In this document: positions 17,446 to 25,097 of the stretch, piece by piece
Numbering within the stretch: position 1 is the stretch's first letter
How the letters are laid out: every line of letters begins with the position of its first letter
From: Amycolatopsis orientalis DSM 43388
Lineage (GTDB): Bacteria > Actinomycetota > Actinomycetes > Mycobacteriales > Pseudonocardiaceae
Length of the DNA stretch: 64,000 bases
Direction: 5' to 3'
Assembly (NCBI RefSeq): GCF_000411975.1
Contig: NZ_ASXG01000122.1
Span: 62,001-126,000 of the forward strand
Notes under the pieces: model-generated
Databases searched by the model: none
What the model was told of the DNA's origin: nothing
The model's input: the letters and a program-made list of their open reading frames with translations, nothing else
Translations under genes and position numbers: made by a program

Positions 17446-18138
17446 ATGTGGGTCGACGAGAGCGGCGGCACCGACGCGACCGGCCCGGAGGCCATGACCG
17501 TCCACGTCGACGGCCAGGATTACCAGGCCGAGGTCAACTACGACACCGACCACGACGGGGTCGCCGACACCGCGGTCGTCGAGCACGACGACGGCACCGC
17601 GCAAGCGTTCGTCGACACCGACCACGACGGAGTCGCCGACCACTACGCGGTGCTCGACTCGACCGGGCACGTCGTGGACCAGGCGGTTTACGACGAGCAG
17701 AGCGGCAGCTGGGTCGAATCCGGCCACGGCCAGTCCGGCTCCGACGGCACCGATTCGCACTCCTCAGACACCTCGACCGGCGGGCACATCCACGCCGATC
17801 TCCCGGACGGCGACGTCGACGCCGGGGTCGCCACCATCGACACCGACCACGACGGGCACAACGACACCGCCGTGGTCGAGACGAAGTCCGGCGGCACGAT
17901 CGCCTTCACCGACACCAACGGCGACGGCCAGGCCGACGTCGCGGTGCAGGTCGGCGCAGACGGATCCACCCACACTTTCGAGCACACCGGCCACGGCCAG
18001 TGGACCGAGACCGACGGCGGCGCGAACCACGCGGCCGACCCGGGCAGCGACTCCGCCTGGGGCGGCGAGGGCTCCCAGCTGCTCAGCGGTGTGGCGAAGA
18101 TCGACAGCGGAACCGGGCAGTGGATCAGCCCCAACTGA
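17446..18138 (+). CDS. Cytoplasmic-looking acidic protein with four calcium-loop repeats
   Basis: A 230-aa protein from the ATG at 17446, preceded by AAGGGGGACC. Four DxDxDG loops are seen: DTDHDGVAD at residues 33-41 and 57-65, DTDHDGHND at 132-140, and DTNGDGQAD at 156-164. The loops in each pair are 24 residues apart and the pairs are 99 apart, so a two-loop unit was duplicated. Such loops usually bind Ca2+ (EF-hand or thrombospondin type 3 style). The linker is rich in Ser, Gly and His. There is no signal peptide or membrane helix, which is unusual because Ca2+ loops of this sort mostly act outside the cell. Export by a non-Sec route cannot be excluded. The function is unknown. Confidence 0.85.
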   Translation: MWVDESGGTDATGPEAMTVHVDGQDYQAEVNYDTDHDGVADTAVVEHDDGTAQAFVDTDHDGVADHYAVLDSTGHVVDQAVYDEQSGSWVESGHGQSGSDGTDSHSSDTSTGGHIHADLPDGDVDAGVATIDTDHDGHNDTAVVETKSGGTIAFTDTNGDGQADVAVQVGADGSTHTFEHTGHGQWTETDGGANHAADPGSDSAWGGEGSQLLSGVAKIDSGTGQWISPN

Positions 18139-18160
18139 GCCTTCGGTAACTGACGTCACA

Positions 18161-18197
18161 CGAAAGACGGGTCCGGCCGCGCGCCGGGCCCGTTTCG
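18161..18197 (+). terminator. Terminator after the repeat protein gene
   Basis: Arms CGGGTCCGGC (18168-18177) and GCCGGGCCCG (18183-18192) pair with one G-U. Outer CGAAA/TTTCG bases extend the stem around a two-base bulge. It begins 22 bp after the stop at 18138. Confidence 0.7.
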
Positions 18198-18460
18198 TCG
18201 TCTCCAGGTCCCGAAAACGCCGGCCTCTCCGCTCGCGTCCGTCCCCGCGGGCCCCGCAGCGCCCCGGCAAGATCGGGGACCGCTCAGCCCGGCTCCCGGC
18301 ATCGGGCACGAATGCGACGCGGGCCGCGCGGAAAGATTTTCGGCGCTGGACCGTTCCGGTGAAACTGAATCGATTCCCTTATCGTTCTTGTGAGAGAACC
18401 GACAGGTCAGCTCTCGGTTACCTGCCGTCCATCCGGCTACAGTCGGGGAATCCCAAAACC

Positions 18461-18555
18461 CGCACACCGGTCTTCCGCCGGTGTGCGAAGCCATTCGGTC
18501 GCCGGCAACGAAGCCCGCACCAAGAACACTGTCGTTCGCGGTGTGGGCTCTTTTG
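18461..18555 (+). promoter_or_regulatory. Structured leader of pckG with a terminator-like hairpin
   Basis: The 438-bp gap 18139-18577 has no supported gene. Near its end are two hairpins. The first is a 10-bp perfect stem CGCACACCGG (18461-18470) with CCGGTGTGCG (18478-18487). The second is GCCCGCACC (18513-18521) with GGTGTGGGC (18540-18548), followed by TCTTTTG, only about 20 bp before the ribosome binding site. CGCAC in the second hairpin can also pair with GTGCG of the first, so alternative folds are possible. An inverted repeat AACCGA/TCGGTT sits at 18397-18419. This looks like an attenuator or promoter-proximal control of pckG; the effector is unknown. Confidence 0.45.
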
Positions 18556-18577
18556 TCGTCGGAAGTCAGGAGTAGAG

Positions 18578-20398
18578 ATGACCGCAGTCGCCATCCCCGG
18601 ACTGGACAACGCGCCGACGACGCACAGTGGCGTGCTGTCCTGGGTCCGGGAGGTCGCCGAGCTGACCACCCCGGACCGCGTGGTGTGGGTCGACGGGTCT
18701 GATGAGGAAGCCGCCCGGATCAACCAGGAGCTGGTCGACGCCGGCACCTTTGTGAAGCTGGACGCCAAGCCGAACTCCTACTGGGCCACCTCGGACCCCG
18801 GAGACGTCGCGCGGGTCGAGGACCGCACCTTCATCTGCTCGAAGGAGGAGAAGGACGCGGGCCCGACGAACAACTGGGTCGACCCGGCCGAGATGAAGGC
18901 CACGATGACGGAGCTGTACCGCGGCTGCATGGCCGGCCGCACGATGTACGTCATCCCGTTCTGCATGGGCCCGCTCGGCGACGACAACCCCAAGCTCGGC
19001 ATCGAAATCACCGACTTCGCCTACGTCGTCGCCTCGATGCGCGTGATGACCCGCGCCGGCAAGGCCGCGCTGGACAAGTTCATCGCGCCGGACGGCACGG
19101 AGCGCGAGTTCGTGCCCGCGCTGCACTCGGTCGGCAAGCCGCTGGCCCCGGGCGAGAAGGACGTCGCCTGGCCGTGCAACGAGACCAAGTACATCTCGCA
19201 CTTCCCGGAGGAGCGGCTGATCTGGAGCTACGGCTCGGGCTACGGCGGCAACTCGTTGCTGGGCAAGAAGTGCTACTCGCTGCGCATCGGCTCGGTCATC
19301 GCCCGCGACGAGGGCTGGCTCGCCGAGCACATGCTGATCCTCAAGCTGATCTCGCCCGAGGACAAGGTCCACTACGTCGCGGCGGCGTTCCCGAGCGCCT
19401 GCGGCAAGACCAACCTCGCCATGCTGCAGCCGACCCTCCCGGGCTGGCGCGCGGAGACCCTCGGCGACGACATCGCGTGGATGCGCTTCGGCGAGGACGG
19501 CCGCCTGTACGCGGTGAACCCGGAGTTCGGTTTCTTCGGCGTCGCGCCGGGCACCGACAACCACACGAACCCGAACGCGATGCGCACCATCGAGAAGGGC
19601 AACACGGTCTTCACGAACGTGGCGCTCACCGACGACGGCGACGTGTGGTGGGAGGGCATGGAGAACACGCCCGAGCACGCCATCTCGTGGAAGCACCAGG
19701 ACTGGACGCCGGACTCCGAGGAGAAGGCCGCCCACCCGAACTCGCGCTACTGCGTGCCGATGTCGCAGTGCCCGATCCTCGCACCGGAGTGGGACGACCC
19801 GAAGGGCGTGCCGATCTCGGCGATCCTGTTCGGCGGACGGCGCAAGACGACGGTGCCGCTGGTGAACGAGGCGCGCGACTGGCAGCACGGCGTGTTCATG
19901 GGCGCGACCATGTCGTCGGAGACCACCGCGGCGGCGGTCGGCGCGGTCGGCAACGTGCGCCGCGACCCGATGGCGATGCTGCCGTTCCTCGGCTACCACG
20001 CCGGTGACTACTTCAACCACTGGCTGGACCTGGGCAAGAACGCGGACGCGAACAAGCTGCCGAAGATCTTCTACGTCAACTGGTTCCGCCGCGGCGACGA
20101 CGGCCGCTTCCTGTGGCCGGGCTTCAGCGAGAACTCGCGCGTGCTCAAGTGGGTCATCGAGCGCGTCGAGGGCAAGGGCAACGCCGCCGAGACCCCGATC
20201 GGGTTCGTGCCGAAGGCCGAGGACCTCGACCTCGAGGGCCTTTCCGAGCCCGTCGAGGACATCCAGGCCGCGCTGGAGGTGCGCAACGAGGAGTGGCGCG
20301 AGGAGCTGCCGCTGATCGAGGAGTGGTTCGCGAAGATCGGCGAGGTGCCGACCGCGCTGCGCGACGAGCTCGACGCGCTGGCCCAGCGGCTCGGCTGA
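18578..20398 (+). CDS. pckG: Phosphoenolpyruvate carboxykinase (GTP)
   Basis: GTP-dependent PEPCK converts oxaloacetate and GTP to phosphoenolpyruvate, CO2 and GDP, at the branch point of the TCA cycle and gluconeogenesis. The 606-aa length matches the family. The P-loop with the reactive cysteine is in FPSACGKTNLAM. Other family landmarks are YGSGYGGNSLLGKKCYSLR, DDIAWM, the NPEFGFFGVAPGT block, ILFGGRRKTTVPLV and FYVNWFRRGDDGRFLWPGF. The ATG at 18578 follows AGGAGT. The long upstream extension of the frame is low-complexity and is rejected. It is monocistronic with its own terminator. The structured leader suggests carbon-source control. Confidence 0.97.
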   Translation: MTAVAIPGLDNAPTTHSGVLSWVREVAELTTPDRVVWVDGSDEEAARINQELVDAGTFVKLDAKPNSYWATSDPGDVARVEDRTFICSKEEKDAGPTNNWVDPAEMKATMTELYRGCMAGRTMYVIPFCMGPLGDDNPKLGIEITDFAYVVASMRVMTRAGKAALDKFIAPDGTEREFVPALHSVGKPLAPGEKDVAWPCNETKYISHFPEERLIWSYGSGYGGNSLLGKKCYSLRIGSVIARDEGWLAEHMLILKLISPEDKVHYVAAAFPSACGKTNLAMLQPTLPGWRAETLGDDIAWMRFGEDGRLYAVNPEFGFFGVAPGTDNHTNPNAMRTIEKGNTVFTNVALTDDGDVWWEGMENTPEHAISWKHQDWTPDSEEKAAHPNSRYCVPMSQCPILAPEWDDPKGVPISAILFGGRRKTTVPLVNEARDWQHGVFMGATMSSETTAAAVGAVGNVRRDPMAMLPFLGYHAGDYFNHWLDLGKNADANKLPKIFYVNWFRRGDDGRFLWPGFSENSRVLKWVIERVEGKGNAAETPIGFVPKAEDLDLEGLSEPVEDIQAALEVRNEEWREELPLIEEWFAKIGEVPTALRDELDALAQRLG

Positions 20399-20417
20399 CC
20401 CCGCGCCAGCCTGACGG

Positions 20418-20456
20418 AGGGGACGTTCGCACCGGGCGCGGACGTCCCCTTCTTCG
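20418..20456 (+). terminator. Terminator after pckG
   Basis: Arms AGGGGACGT (20418-20426) and ACGTCCCCT (20442-20450) form a 9-bp perfect stem with a GC-rich loop, followed by TCTTCG. It is 20 bp after the stop. Confidence 0.75.
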
Positions 20457-20483
20457 TGCGCGGAAAACGGCTAACGTGGGCGC

Positions 20484-21377
20484 ATGGTCTCTGATGGGGA
20501 GAAGGCTTTCCGGTTCGGCGTGAACCTGGTGCGGCCCGGCTCGCGCGACGAATGGGTCGCGAAATGCCGCCGGGTCGAGGAACTCGGCTACCACGTGCTG
20601 AGCGTGGCCGACCACCTCGGGATCGCGCCGCCCTTTCCCGCGCTCGTGCTGGCCGGCGCGGTCACCGAACGGGTGCGGCTCAACACTTTCGTGCTCAACG
20701 CGCCGTTCTACCGTCCGTCGCTGCTCGCGCGCGAAGTCGCGGGCACGGACCAATTCGTGTCCGGGCGGCTCGAACTCGGGCTCGGCGCGGGATACGTCAA
20801 AGAGGAGTTCGAAGCGGCCGGAATGCCGTTTCCCGGCGCGGGTGCGCGGGTCGACCACCTCGAACTCACGATCAAGGAACTCGCGCGGCTTTACGCGGAT
20901 CCGGAATACGCGCCGAAACCGGCCCAGCCCGGCGGTCCCCCGCTGATGATCGGCGGCCGCGGCGACCGGCTGCTGTCGCTCGCCGCCGAGCACGCGGCGA
21001 CGATTGCCTTCAGCGGCATGGCCAAGGTGCGCGACGGTGCTCCGCTGATGCTGGCGACGGCGGACGCGGTCGAAGAGCGCACCCGGTTCGTCACCGAGCG
21101 GCTCGCTGGCCGCGACGCGGAATTCAACCTGCTCGTGCAGCTCGTCCAGGTCACCGAGGACCGCGAAGGCGCGTTGCGGGAAATCCATGCGCGGCTCAGC
21201 GATTCGATGACGCTCGACGAACTCGCCGAAATCCCCACCGTGCTGGTCGGCACCGTCGAGGAAATCGCGGAGCAGCTGGTCGCGCATCGCTCCCGGTTCG
21301 GATTCAGCTATTTCACCGTGCTGGAGCCGAATCTCGAAACGCTGGCTCCGGTGGTGGAGCTGCTGTGTCGCCGATAA
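20484..21377 (+). CDS. LLM-class F420-dependent oxidoreductase
   Basis: A 297-aa luciferase-fold protein. The N-terminus FRFGVNLVRPGSRDEWVAKCRRVEELGYHVLSVADH, the VRLNTFVLNAPFYRPSLLAREVAGTDQFVSGRLELGLGAGY core and the GGPPLMIGGRG phosphate-binding loop are typical of F420-linked LLM enzymes, which transfer hydride from F420H2 or a flavin to small molecules. The substrate is not evident. The C-terminus overlaps the ATPase gene by 13 bp, so the oxidoreductase and the ABC module are translated together. Confidence 0.9.
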   Translation: MVSDGEKAFRFGVNLVRPGSRDEWVAKCRRVEELGYHVLSVADHLGIAPPFPALVLAGAVTERVRLNTFVLNAPFYRPSLLAREVAGTDQFVSGRLELGLGAGYVKEEFEAAGMPFPGAGARVDHLELTIKELARLYADPEYAPKPAQPGGPPLMIGGRGDRLLSLAAEHAATIAFSGMAKVRDGAPLMLATADAVEERTRFVTERLAGRDAEFNLLVQLVQVTEDREGALREIHARLSDSMTLDELAEIPTVLVGTVEEIAEQLVAHRSRFGFSYFTVLEPNLETLAPVVELLCRR

Positions 21378-21979
21378 TCGACGCGCGCGGGCTCGGCGTG
21401 AAGGCCGGCGACCTGTGGTTGCTGGAGAACCTCGATTTCTCGGTCGACCCGGGGGAATGCGCGGTGCTGGTCGGGCCCAACGGCGTCGGCAAATCCACGC
21501 TGCTGCGGTGCCTGTACGGAATGCAGGAACCGCAGCGGGGCCGGGTGCTGGTCGACGGCGCGAAACCGGACGAACGCAGCGTTGCCTTCCGGCGCAAGGT
21601 GTCCGTGCTCTTCGACGATTCCGACTTCTTCGCCGAGCTCACTCCGATCCAGCACCTGGAACTGCTTTCCGGCTCGTTCGGCGAGCACCTCGGCGATTTC
21701 GAAGAATTGCTCGCGGACGCGGGCCTCGCCGAACGCGCTCGCGTCACCGCCGGGCATTTCTCGGCCGGGCAGCGTCGCCGGTTGCTGCTGCTGGGCGTCA
21801 CCGCGCGGCCGCATCGGGTGCTGTTGCTGGACGAGCCGGAACGCGCGCTCGACATCGCGGGCAAGGAGTGGCTGGTCAAGCTGATCAGCCGCTCCACCGC
21901 GGCGGGCGCGGCAGTGGTCGTGGCCACGCACCATCAGCCGTTGCTGGACACGGCGGACAGCGTGCTCGAACTGTGGTGA
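21365..21979 (+). CDS. ABC transporter ATP-binding protein, atypical signature (module 1)
   Basis: A 204-aa minimal ATPase from the GTG at 21365 (MSPIIDARGLGVKAGDLWLLE). Walker A GPNGVGKST is intact. The signature is FSAGQRRR instead of LSGGQ, and Walker B is VLLLDEPERALD. The region VSVLFDDSDFF replaces a usual Q-loop. It closely matches the ATPase at 42314-42898 (LLRCLYG.Q.P, PDERS.AFRR.VSVLFDDS, SAGQRRRLLL, LLLDEPERALD). It starts inside the upstream oxidoreductase gene and overlaps the permease by GTGA. It energises the membrane protein at 21976. The substrate is unknown. Confidence 0.9.
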   Translation: MSPIIDARGLGVKAGDLWLLENLDFSVDPGECAVLVGPNGVGKSTLLRCLYGMQEPQRGRVLVDGAKPDERSVAFRRKVSVLFDDSDFFAELTPIQHLELLSGSFGEHLGDFEELLADAGLAERARVTAGHFSAGQRRRLLLLGVTARPHRVLLLDEPERALDIAGKEWLVKLISRSTAAGAAVVVATHHQPLLDTADSVLELW

Positions 21980-23241
21980 CCCGGTTGCGTGTCCCCGGCC
22001 GCAAGCGGTTCGGCGGCATTTTCAGCGGCGACAGCCCTACCTTCGTGCTGATCTTCGGCGTCGGATTCCTGTTCACCGCCTTTTTCCGCACCGACGCCTG
22101 GCATAGAGTCCTTTTTGGACCGTCTGCTGTGGACTACTCGGCGGTGCTCGGCCTGGTCGCGTTGTGCACCGCGGTGGGCTGGCGGAGCCTGCTGCGCCGC
22201 GGTTTCGTCTGGGCCGAACCGGCCGAGCTGACCTGGATGGATTTCGCCAAGGTGGACCGTCGCCGGGTCGTAGTGACCCGGCTGGCCAGCGTGCTCACCG
22301 GATTCGTGGTGGTGCTCGGGTATCTGGCCGCGCTGATGCTGGCGGTTGGCGGCAGTTCGATCGAGTGGTGGCGCGCCGCCGCGGCCCTGGTCGCCGGCGG
22401 CACGATCCTCGCGTTCACCACCGCGCGGCGCACCGCGTTCCTTTTCGAAGCCGCCGGACCACTGCTCCTGGCGGTGGCTGGGGTCGTGCTCGCCGCGGCT
22501 CGCCTGGACGCGACGGCGGTGCAGTACCTCGGTGCGGCGCTCGCGTTATGCGGTCTGCTGCTGGCTTTTGGCGGCGAGGCAGTGAGCGGTGCCGGCCGCG
22601 CGGTGCTGCTCGACGGCTGGAACGCGCGGGTCCTTCGGTCGATGGCCGTGACGTTCCTCGACCCGATGATGATGCTGCCGGAATCCGCGCCGGTGGGTTC
22701 CTGGTCGCTGCGCCCGCCCACCGCGTTGCGGCTCGCGTGGCTCGGCATCGTCGGCCGGTCCCGGTACGCGGGTGCGGTGTTGTTGGTGGCTTTCGCGGTC
22801 GCCGTTGGTCATGTTGCCGTACCCACTCTGCCTGGCCCGGTGCTCGTCGGGATCGGCGCGTACGTGGCGCTTACTCCTTTCGGGGCCGGTCTTGGCGTCC
22901 TGTGGCGGAATCCGGGGCGGCGACGGTGGCTGGGCTCGTCGTCGCGGGAGCTGGTGCTCGCCCACGGCGTCGCGCTGGTTGTCGTTGGTTTTGTCTGGTG
23001 CGCTTTGCTCTCAGTGGCGCTTTGGGCTTTGGGCACCGCGTTCTCCCCGCTCTCGTGGGTGACTGCTGCCCTGGCGGTGCTGTCGGTGTTGCGCACGGTC
23101 ACGCGCCAGCCGGTCGACTACAGCAGCGCGGGTTTCGTCGACACCCCCGCTGGCCCGATGCCGGCAAACCTTATGCGGCAACTGTTCCGCGGTCCGGACC
23201 TGCTCGCGGTCGGAATCCTGGTGCTCGCACAACTCGGCTGA
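21976..23241 (+). CDS. Membrane subunit of an uncharacterised ABC exporter (module 1)
   Basis: A 421-aa multi-pass protein with about ten hydrophobic segments, starting at a GTG that overlaps the ATPase stop. Motifs shared with the protein at 41133-42317 include LRRGFVWAEPAELTWMDF/LRRGYVWAHPATLTWDDF near residues 72-90 and a C-terminal VTRQPVDYSSAG...MRQLFRGPDLL/VTRGPLDFSSMG...VRQLVRGPDLL. The cytoplasmic loop with VWA.PA.LTW.DF is a good candidate for the ATPase contact. I do not recognise the family by name. It ends 46 bp before the EndoU-like gene. Confidence 0.85.
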   Translation: MTRLRVPGRKRFGGIFSGDSPTFVLIFGVGFLFTAFFRTDAWHRVLFGPSAVDYSAVLGLVALCTAVGWRSLLRRGFVWAEPAELTWMDFAKVDRRRVVVTRLASVLTGFVVVLGYLAALMLAVGGSSIEWWRAAAALVAGGTILAFTTARRTAFLFEAAGPLLLAVAGVVLAAARLDATAVQYLGAALALCGLLLAFGGEAVSGAGRAVLLDGWNARVLRSMAVTFLDPMMMLPESAPVGSWSLRPPTALRLAWLGIVGRSRYAGAVLLVAFAVAVGHVAVPTLPGPVLVGIGAYVALTPFGAGLGVLWRNPGRRRWLGSSSRELVLAHGVALVVVGFVWCALLSVALWALGTAFSPLSWVTAALAVLSVLRTVTRQPVDYSSAGFVDTPAGPMPANLMRQLFRGPDLLAVGILVLAQLG

Positions 23242-23287
23242 ACGGCCGCGCCCGGGTTAGGCTCCGTGCCGACGAGAGGAGCCGAAG

Positions 23288-23863
23288 GTGGGCGGTGGAC
23301 ACGCTTCCGGCATCGGTCGCAGGGCGACGAGCGAGTTCCCGCCCGGATGGAGCGACGAGCAGATCATCGCGGTGGTCAAGGACGTCGCCAACGATCCGGG
23401 CGAACCCCGGCGGCAGCAGTACAACGGCCGCTGGCGCTGCGTCGGCGAACGGTACGGAGTGCGCGTGGTCGTCCTGGTCAACGGCGACGGCCTCGTGCAC
23501 ACCAGCTACCCGCTGCCGGGCCCCGGCGTCGTCCGGAATCCGGACAGCGCGCGGGACCCGGCGAACCCGACCGTCGACGACCAGGCGGGCAACCGGATCA
23601 GCTACTTCGTCGACAGCGTCCTGCGCCTGCTCGCCGACCGGATGCCGCCCGAGGACCTGGAGCACTACCGCGACCTGCAGTGGTCCGGCGAATGGGAGGA
23701 GCTGGCCGACACCCTCGCCGCGCACTTCCAGATCACCGGCATCCAGCTCAACCCGGACGAGTACGCGGATTTCGCGAAACTGCTGAACTCGTTCGACCTG
23801 CCCGTCCGCGACTGCCGCTACCTCAACGACCGGGAACGGATCCTCGCCGACCTGCGCGGCTGA
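23288..23863 (+). CDS. Chimeric protein: EndoU toxin-like domain fused to a MafI-like immunity domain
   Basis: A 191-aa protein starting at a GTG with GAGAGGAG upstream; an in-frame TAG lies just before it, so the N-terminus is fixed. Residues 1-82 match the core of bacterial EndoU nuclease toxins: GGGHASG (2-8), SEFPPGWSDEQIIAVVKDV (15-33), NGRW (46-49), GVRVVVLVNGDGLVHTSYPL (57-76). The upstream catalytic His-box of EndoU is absent, and the usual GKT before FP reads RATS, so nuclease activity is doubtful. Residues about 100-191 are helical and resemble MafI-type immunity proteins (RDLQWSGEWEELADTLAAHF, then IQLNPDEYADFAKLLNSFDLP). Toxin and immunity domains are normally separate genes. It could be a decoy, an orphan antitoxin or a decayed fusion. 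Confidence 0.75.
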   Translation: MGGGHASGIGRRATSEFPPGWSDEQIIAVVKDVANDPGEPRRQQYNGRWRCVGERYGVRVVVLVNGDGLVHTSYPLPGPGVVRNPDSARDPANPTVDDQAGNRISYFVDSVLRLLADRMPPEDLEHYRDLQWSGEWEELADTLAAHFQITGIQLNPDEYADFAKLLNSFDLPVRDCRYLNDRERILADLRG

Positions 23864-24244
23864 CCAGGGATTTCCCCGGCGCTCTCGAAGAACCCGCCGC
23901 ACGGCTCGTCGTCCGCAGGGTCGCGACCTTGAGCGCGATCGCCCGGCTTAGCGGACGACCTCAAGACCCACGAGCTTCGCCGCGGCAGCTTCCCGGCGCA
24001 CTCGTCAAGTCGGGACCCATCCGCTGGTGCTGGCGACCAAGGCCGGGCGTCGCACGAACTCCTGCTGGCCTCCGAACGGCCGCTCCCCCGCGCTAGCCGC
24101 GCCGCGCATGGCATCGCCTGCCGCCTCCGGAGCAGCGACTTATCCACAGTTGTCCACAGGTGGATAAGTCTCCCGGTCAGCTCGCCGATTCCACCCCGGA
24201 CCGCCCGGACCCGACCGCGCTGCTCCAGGCGGCCAGGCTAACCC
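23864..24244. other. Gene-poor 381-bp stretch before the XRE gene
   Basis: No frame here has a convincing start, ribosome binding site or protein-like composition. The sequence reads as decayed or spacer DNA after the EndoU-like gene. Its only clear structure is the DnaA-box group at 24137-24170. Confidence 0.5.
24137..24170. repeat. Three DnaA-box-like sequences in a perfect inverted repeat
   Basis: TTATCCACA (24140-24148), TTGTCCACA (24150-24158) and, on the other strand, TTATCCACC (24159-24167). The outer two form an exact 11-bp inverted repeat GACTTATCCAC/GTGGATAAGTC with the third box as the loop. The first matches the E. coli consensus and the second the actinobacterial form. Confidence 0.7.
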
Positions 24245-24514
24245 TCAGCTGGCCTGCGAAAACGCCGCCGCGTCCCCGGCGCACGCGACCCGCAGCTGGT
24301 CCAGCGGCATGCCCACCGCGTCGGCGATCGCCGCGACGGTGAAGAACGCGGGCGTCGGGATCCGACCGGTCTCGATTTTGCGCAGGGTTTCGACCGAAAT
24401 GCCCGCTTCCGCGGCCACGTCGACCATGCTGCGGCTGGCCCGGGCGGCGCGCAGCACCAGGCCGAGCCGCTCGCCGCGGGAGCGTTCTTCGTCGGTGAGG
24501 GGCACGCGGACCAT
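24245..24514 (-). CDS. XRE-family helix-turn-helix regulator
   Basis: An 89-aa protein from the ATG at 24514 (MVRVPLTDEERSRGERLGLVL). A Cro/C1-type helix-turn-helix covers about residues 16-75 (GLVLRAARASRSMVDVAAEAGISVETLRKIETGRIPTPAFFTVAAIADAVGMPLDQL). TAAACT lies 7 nt before the ATG and no ribosome binding site is seen, so the mRNA is probably leaderless. The frame is open further upstream, but that part is arginine/proline-rich and crosses the DnaA-box group. A near-perfect inverted repeat just upstream (24532-24562) could be its own operator. Confidence 0.85.
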   Translation of the reverse strand: MVRVPLTDEERSRGERLGLVLRAARASRSMVDVAAEAGISVETLRKIETGRIPTPAFFTVAAIADAVGMPLDQLRVACAGDAAAFSQAS

Positions 24515-24524
24515 GCCGTTCAGT

Positions 24525-24704
24525 TTAGCCACAGAGTTGTCCACTGCCTGTGGATAACTCTGTGCACAAGCTGCCGGACCCCGTGGACAACCGCCGTCCG
24601 GCACAAGGTCTTGGGGCGTTCGGGGTGGTCCGATCCCGCCGATAGGGGTAGCGAACGGCTCGCCGGGACCGCGTCGGACCGGGTTGTCCCCGAGGTTGTC
24701 CACA
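24525..24704. repeat. Second DnaA-box-like group upstream of the XRE gene
   Basis: Sites with at most one mismatch to TT(A/G)TCCACA: TTAGCCACA (24525), TTGTCCACT (24537), TTATCCACA on the minus strand (24549-24557), TTGTGCACA minus (24561-24569), TTGTCCACG minus (24582-24590) and TTGTCCACA (24696-24704). TTGTCCCCG at 24684 has two mismatches. CAGAGTTGTCCAC (24532-24544) and GTGGATAACTCTG (24550-24562) form a 12-of-13 inverted repeat. The 304-bp gap 24515-24818 otherwise holds the promoters of the XRE and symporter genes. Confidence 0.65.
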
Positions 24705-24818
24705 CCCTGGAACGTGTTCGTAGTGCTGATCGAATCGATATCGAAGCCGCATGACGGCGGGATGACCGGGGTCTAGGGTCAGGCGGTCGCGTGTCACGTG
24801 AGTGTTAGGTGAGGTTCG

Positions 24819-25097
24819 ATGTCCACTGCCAAACCGGGCGGTCGGGTGCGCGGGTTCCAGTTCAGTGCCTGGAACCTGCTGTTGCTGATCCCGTTGCTGA
24901 TCCTGGTCACGCCGCTGTTCAACTTCGACGGGCCGCGGCTGTTCGGCCTTCCGTTCTTCTACTGGTTCCAGCTGGCGTTCGTCGTGCTGGGCGTGCTGTG
25001 CACCGGCATCGTCTACCTGGCCACCAAGGACAAGCCGCGCAACGTGAGCCGGGACGAGCTGAGCGTCGAAGACCTGGACGAGGGGGAGACCCGATGA
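24819..25097 (+). CDS. DUF3311-type small subunit of a sodium:solute symporter
   Basis: A 92-aa protein with two membrane helices (about residues 16-37 and 49-68) and the motif NLLLLIPLLILVTPLFNFDGPRLFGLPFFYWFQLAFV, typical of DUF3311. Members sit directly before SSS-family permeases and are thought to help assemble or stabilise them. The cytoplasmic tail is acidic (SRDELSVEDLDEGETR). Its stop overlaps the symporter ATG (ATGA). Confidence 0.88.
   Translation: MSTAKPGGRVRGFQFSAWNLLLLIPLLILVTPLFNFDGPRLFGLPFFYWFQLAFVVLGVLCTGIVYLATKDKPRNVSRDELSVEDLDEGETR

Noticed and set aside
24137..24704. Chromosomal replication origin
   Set aside because: No dnaA, dnaN, recF or rpmH nearby and no AT-rich unwinding stretch; only the boxes are present.
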